A program made the translations under genes and the position numbers. Under the pieces are notes generated by a model that did no database searches, was not told the origin of the DNA, and worked only from the letters and a program-made list of their open reading frames with translations. This document shows positions 62,674-64,000 of a DNA stretch of 64,000 nt, one piece after another. The DNA is taken from the NCBI RefSeq assembly GCF_030463535.1, contig NC_132900.1, forward strand, positions 25,258,456-25,322,455, given 5' to 3'. This stretch comes from Salminus brasiliensis (taxonomy: Eukaryota > Chordata > Actinopteri > Characiformes > Bryconidae). Numbering within the stretch: the first letter of the stretch is position 1; each line of letters starts with the position of its first letter.

Positions 62674-63345
62674 TGCTGGTCAAAAGTTTTAGAACACACA
62701 CATTGTTTTTTCAGTAGTCCACTGGCAGTGTTGCAAGGCCCAGGCAAGCCTGCTTTACTGGCTTTGCCGTCTGAGCTATGATTTTTTTTTTTACTGACAC
62801 TCCACCTGTCAAACATGCACCTCCAAGTTGAAACTGAGACTTGGTCCAGTGTTGAGCGGAGCTACAAGGTGTTATCATGTGAGATGTCACATGCTGGTGT
62901 GGATTTGAGTGTGTGAGACTCTCCCTTTTCAGTTTTCTGCAGTTTTCAAGAGTCTTTTATTGGTGTACGCAGCTGTACTTTCCACACTCTGGCTTTATTT
63001 GTCATTTCCCTAAAGGAAAGAGCTCCACTTATAATAGTTAGAATGCTCTATCTGTGTACCTTTGTTAAGTATATTTTAATAGATGTTATTATAGCAATCC
63101 AGAGGTGCAACAGTATCTAACTACTGCGGTAGAGAGTGCAGTAACGCTCTCTGTTGCAGCACTGCTTATATACAGACATAAATTTTCAAAGCTTAATTCA
63201 CTTCCATTGCCAATGACTTGCTCCCTAAAAAAAGGGTGGCAGTTGGCAGTACTGATTATCTTTTCACCATTTGAGGTACAGTTTAAATATCAGTAAAAAC
63301 TGGAAAAAAATTGGGTGTGTTCTGAAACTTTTGACCTGTGAGTTT
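62674..63345. mobile_element. non-autonomous Tc1-type element
   Basis: The left end tggtcaaaagttttagaaca and the right end gttctgaaacttttgacctg are inverted. The interior is about 620 bp with no transposase domain. Confidence 0.75.
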
Positions 63346-63789
63346 GATCAGTGGACTTTTGAATGGAATTTTGAAGCAGTTTTTCAGAGCAGTCTTTTTT
63401 CTGACATTGCATCACAGTGACCAATAGTGTGATAAAAGTAAATATTTAATAGATTTTCTTTCCCTAGAAGACAGGAAGAAAAAAGAAAGAGAGAAGGAGC
63501 GCAATAGAGTGGCAGGGTTTTGAAACATGAGGTCTGAGCAGTGATTCCGACTGCAGCTTGAAATCAGTAATAAAAGCACTCGTAATAAAGCTGGTGTCGG
63601 GGCAGCACACTCAGAGATGATGTAGAACGGATTTTGTTGTAGTGTGAGTAATAAGCAGCTGGGCCGCTGTTTGCCTTCACTGTGGTTTTCAGACTTTATA
63701 GAATTGCTGTTGCGTGTTGAATAGAGAATTTGTCACCCAGGTGGAGGAGCTTCTTAAGAAGCTTCATTACTGTTTAATTCAGTTTAATT

Positions 63790-64000
63790 CAATTCAACTT
63801 TGTCCCATGAACCCCTTCCAAGAACCCACTCAAACCCTCCCCAGAATCGCTCCAGAGAACCCCACCCAAGAACCCCTCCCGAAAGCCCCTCCCAATCTCC
63901 CAAACAACCCCTCCCATGAACCCCTCCCTTGAACCCCTCCCATGAACCCCTCCCAACCCATCCCTCCCAACCCATCCGTCCCATGAACCCCTCCCATGAA
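63790..64000. repeat. C-rich minisatellite running off the window
   Basis: Tandem variants of gaacccctcccat (10-16 bp). The minus strand is G-rich (repeated GGGAGGGG). In mre11 intron 5; the right end is not reached. Confidence 0.9.

Overview
The window is nuclear DNA from a vertebrate, almost certainly a teleost fish. Genes are split by GT-AG introns. Dinucleotide repeats, Tc1/mariner transposons, palindromic MITEs, tRNA-derived SINEs and minisatellites are dense, and the four recognisable genes are vertebrate orthologues. Their order (amotl1 - fut4 - ankrd49 - mre11) matches the human 11q21 neighbourhood as I remember it (AMOTL1 - PIWIL4 - FUT4 - ANKRD49 - MRE11), except that no piwil4 is visible here.

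Layout. (1) 1.5-22.5 kb, minus strand: amotl1 (angiomotin-like 1). I rebuilt it as 11 coding exons whose phases agree throughout (3009 nt, 1002 aa), from an unusual SAM-like first coding exon at 22.4 kb to a C-terminal PDZ-ligand exon at 1.5 kb. Its introns carry several large tandem arrays, one of them made of perfect heat-shock-element triplets, and three consecutive short introns are bracketed by complementary (AC)/(GU) tracts. (2) 22.5-39.8 kb: gene-poor, with microsatellites, 20-bp and 22-bp minisatellites, SINEs, one nearly complete Tc1-like transposon and several MITEs. (3) 39.8-41.1 kb, minus: a single-exon alpha-1,3-fucosyltransferase (fut4-like) with a repeat-built insertion. (4) 41.1-46.1 kb: repeats, including a decayed Sleeping Beauty-type Tc1. 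(5) 46.1-53.9 kb, minus: ankrd49 (two coding exons plus a 5'UTR exon). (6) 53.9-54.1 kb: a compact bidirectional promoter with two inverted ZNF143-type sites. (7) 54.0 kb to the right edge, plus: the 5' part of mre11 (first 135 codons), carrying three of its nuclease motifs; the gene continues beyond the window.

The genes do not form one pathway. Angiomotin-like 1 is a junctional/Hippo scaffold, FUT4 a Golgi glycosyltransferase, ANKRD49 a small ankyrin protein, and MRE11 the nuclease of the MRN double-strand-break complex. ankrd49 and mre11 are a head-to-head pair likely sharing one promoter. I see no operon, CRISPR array, rRNA gene or functional tRNA gene.

Most long open frames in the window (9.4-13.1 kb, 19.3-19.8 kb, microsatellites) are by-products of tandem repeats. 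All homology statements come from memory of the families; no search was run.
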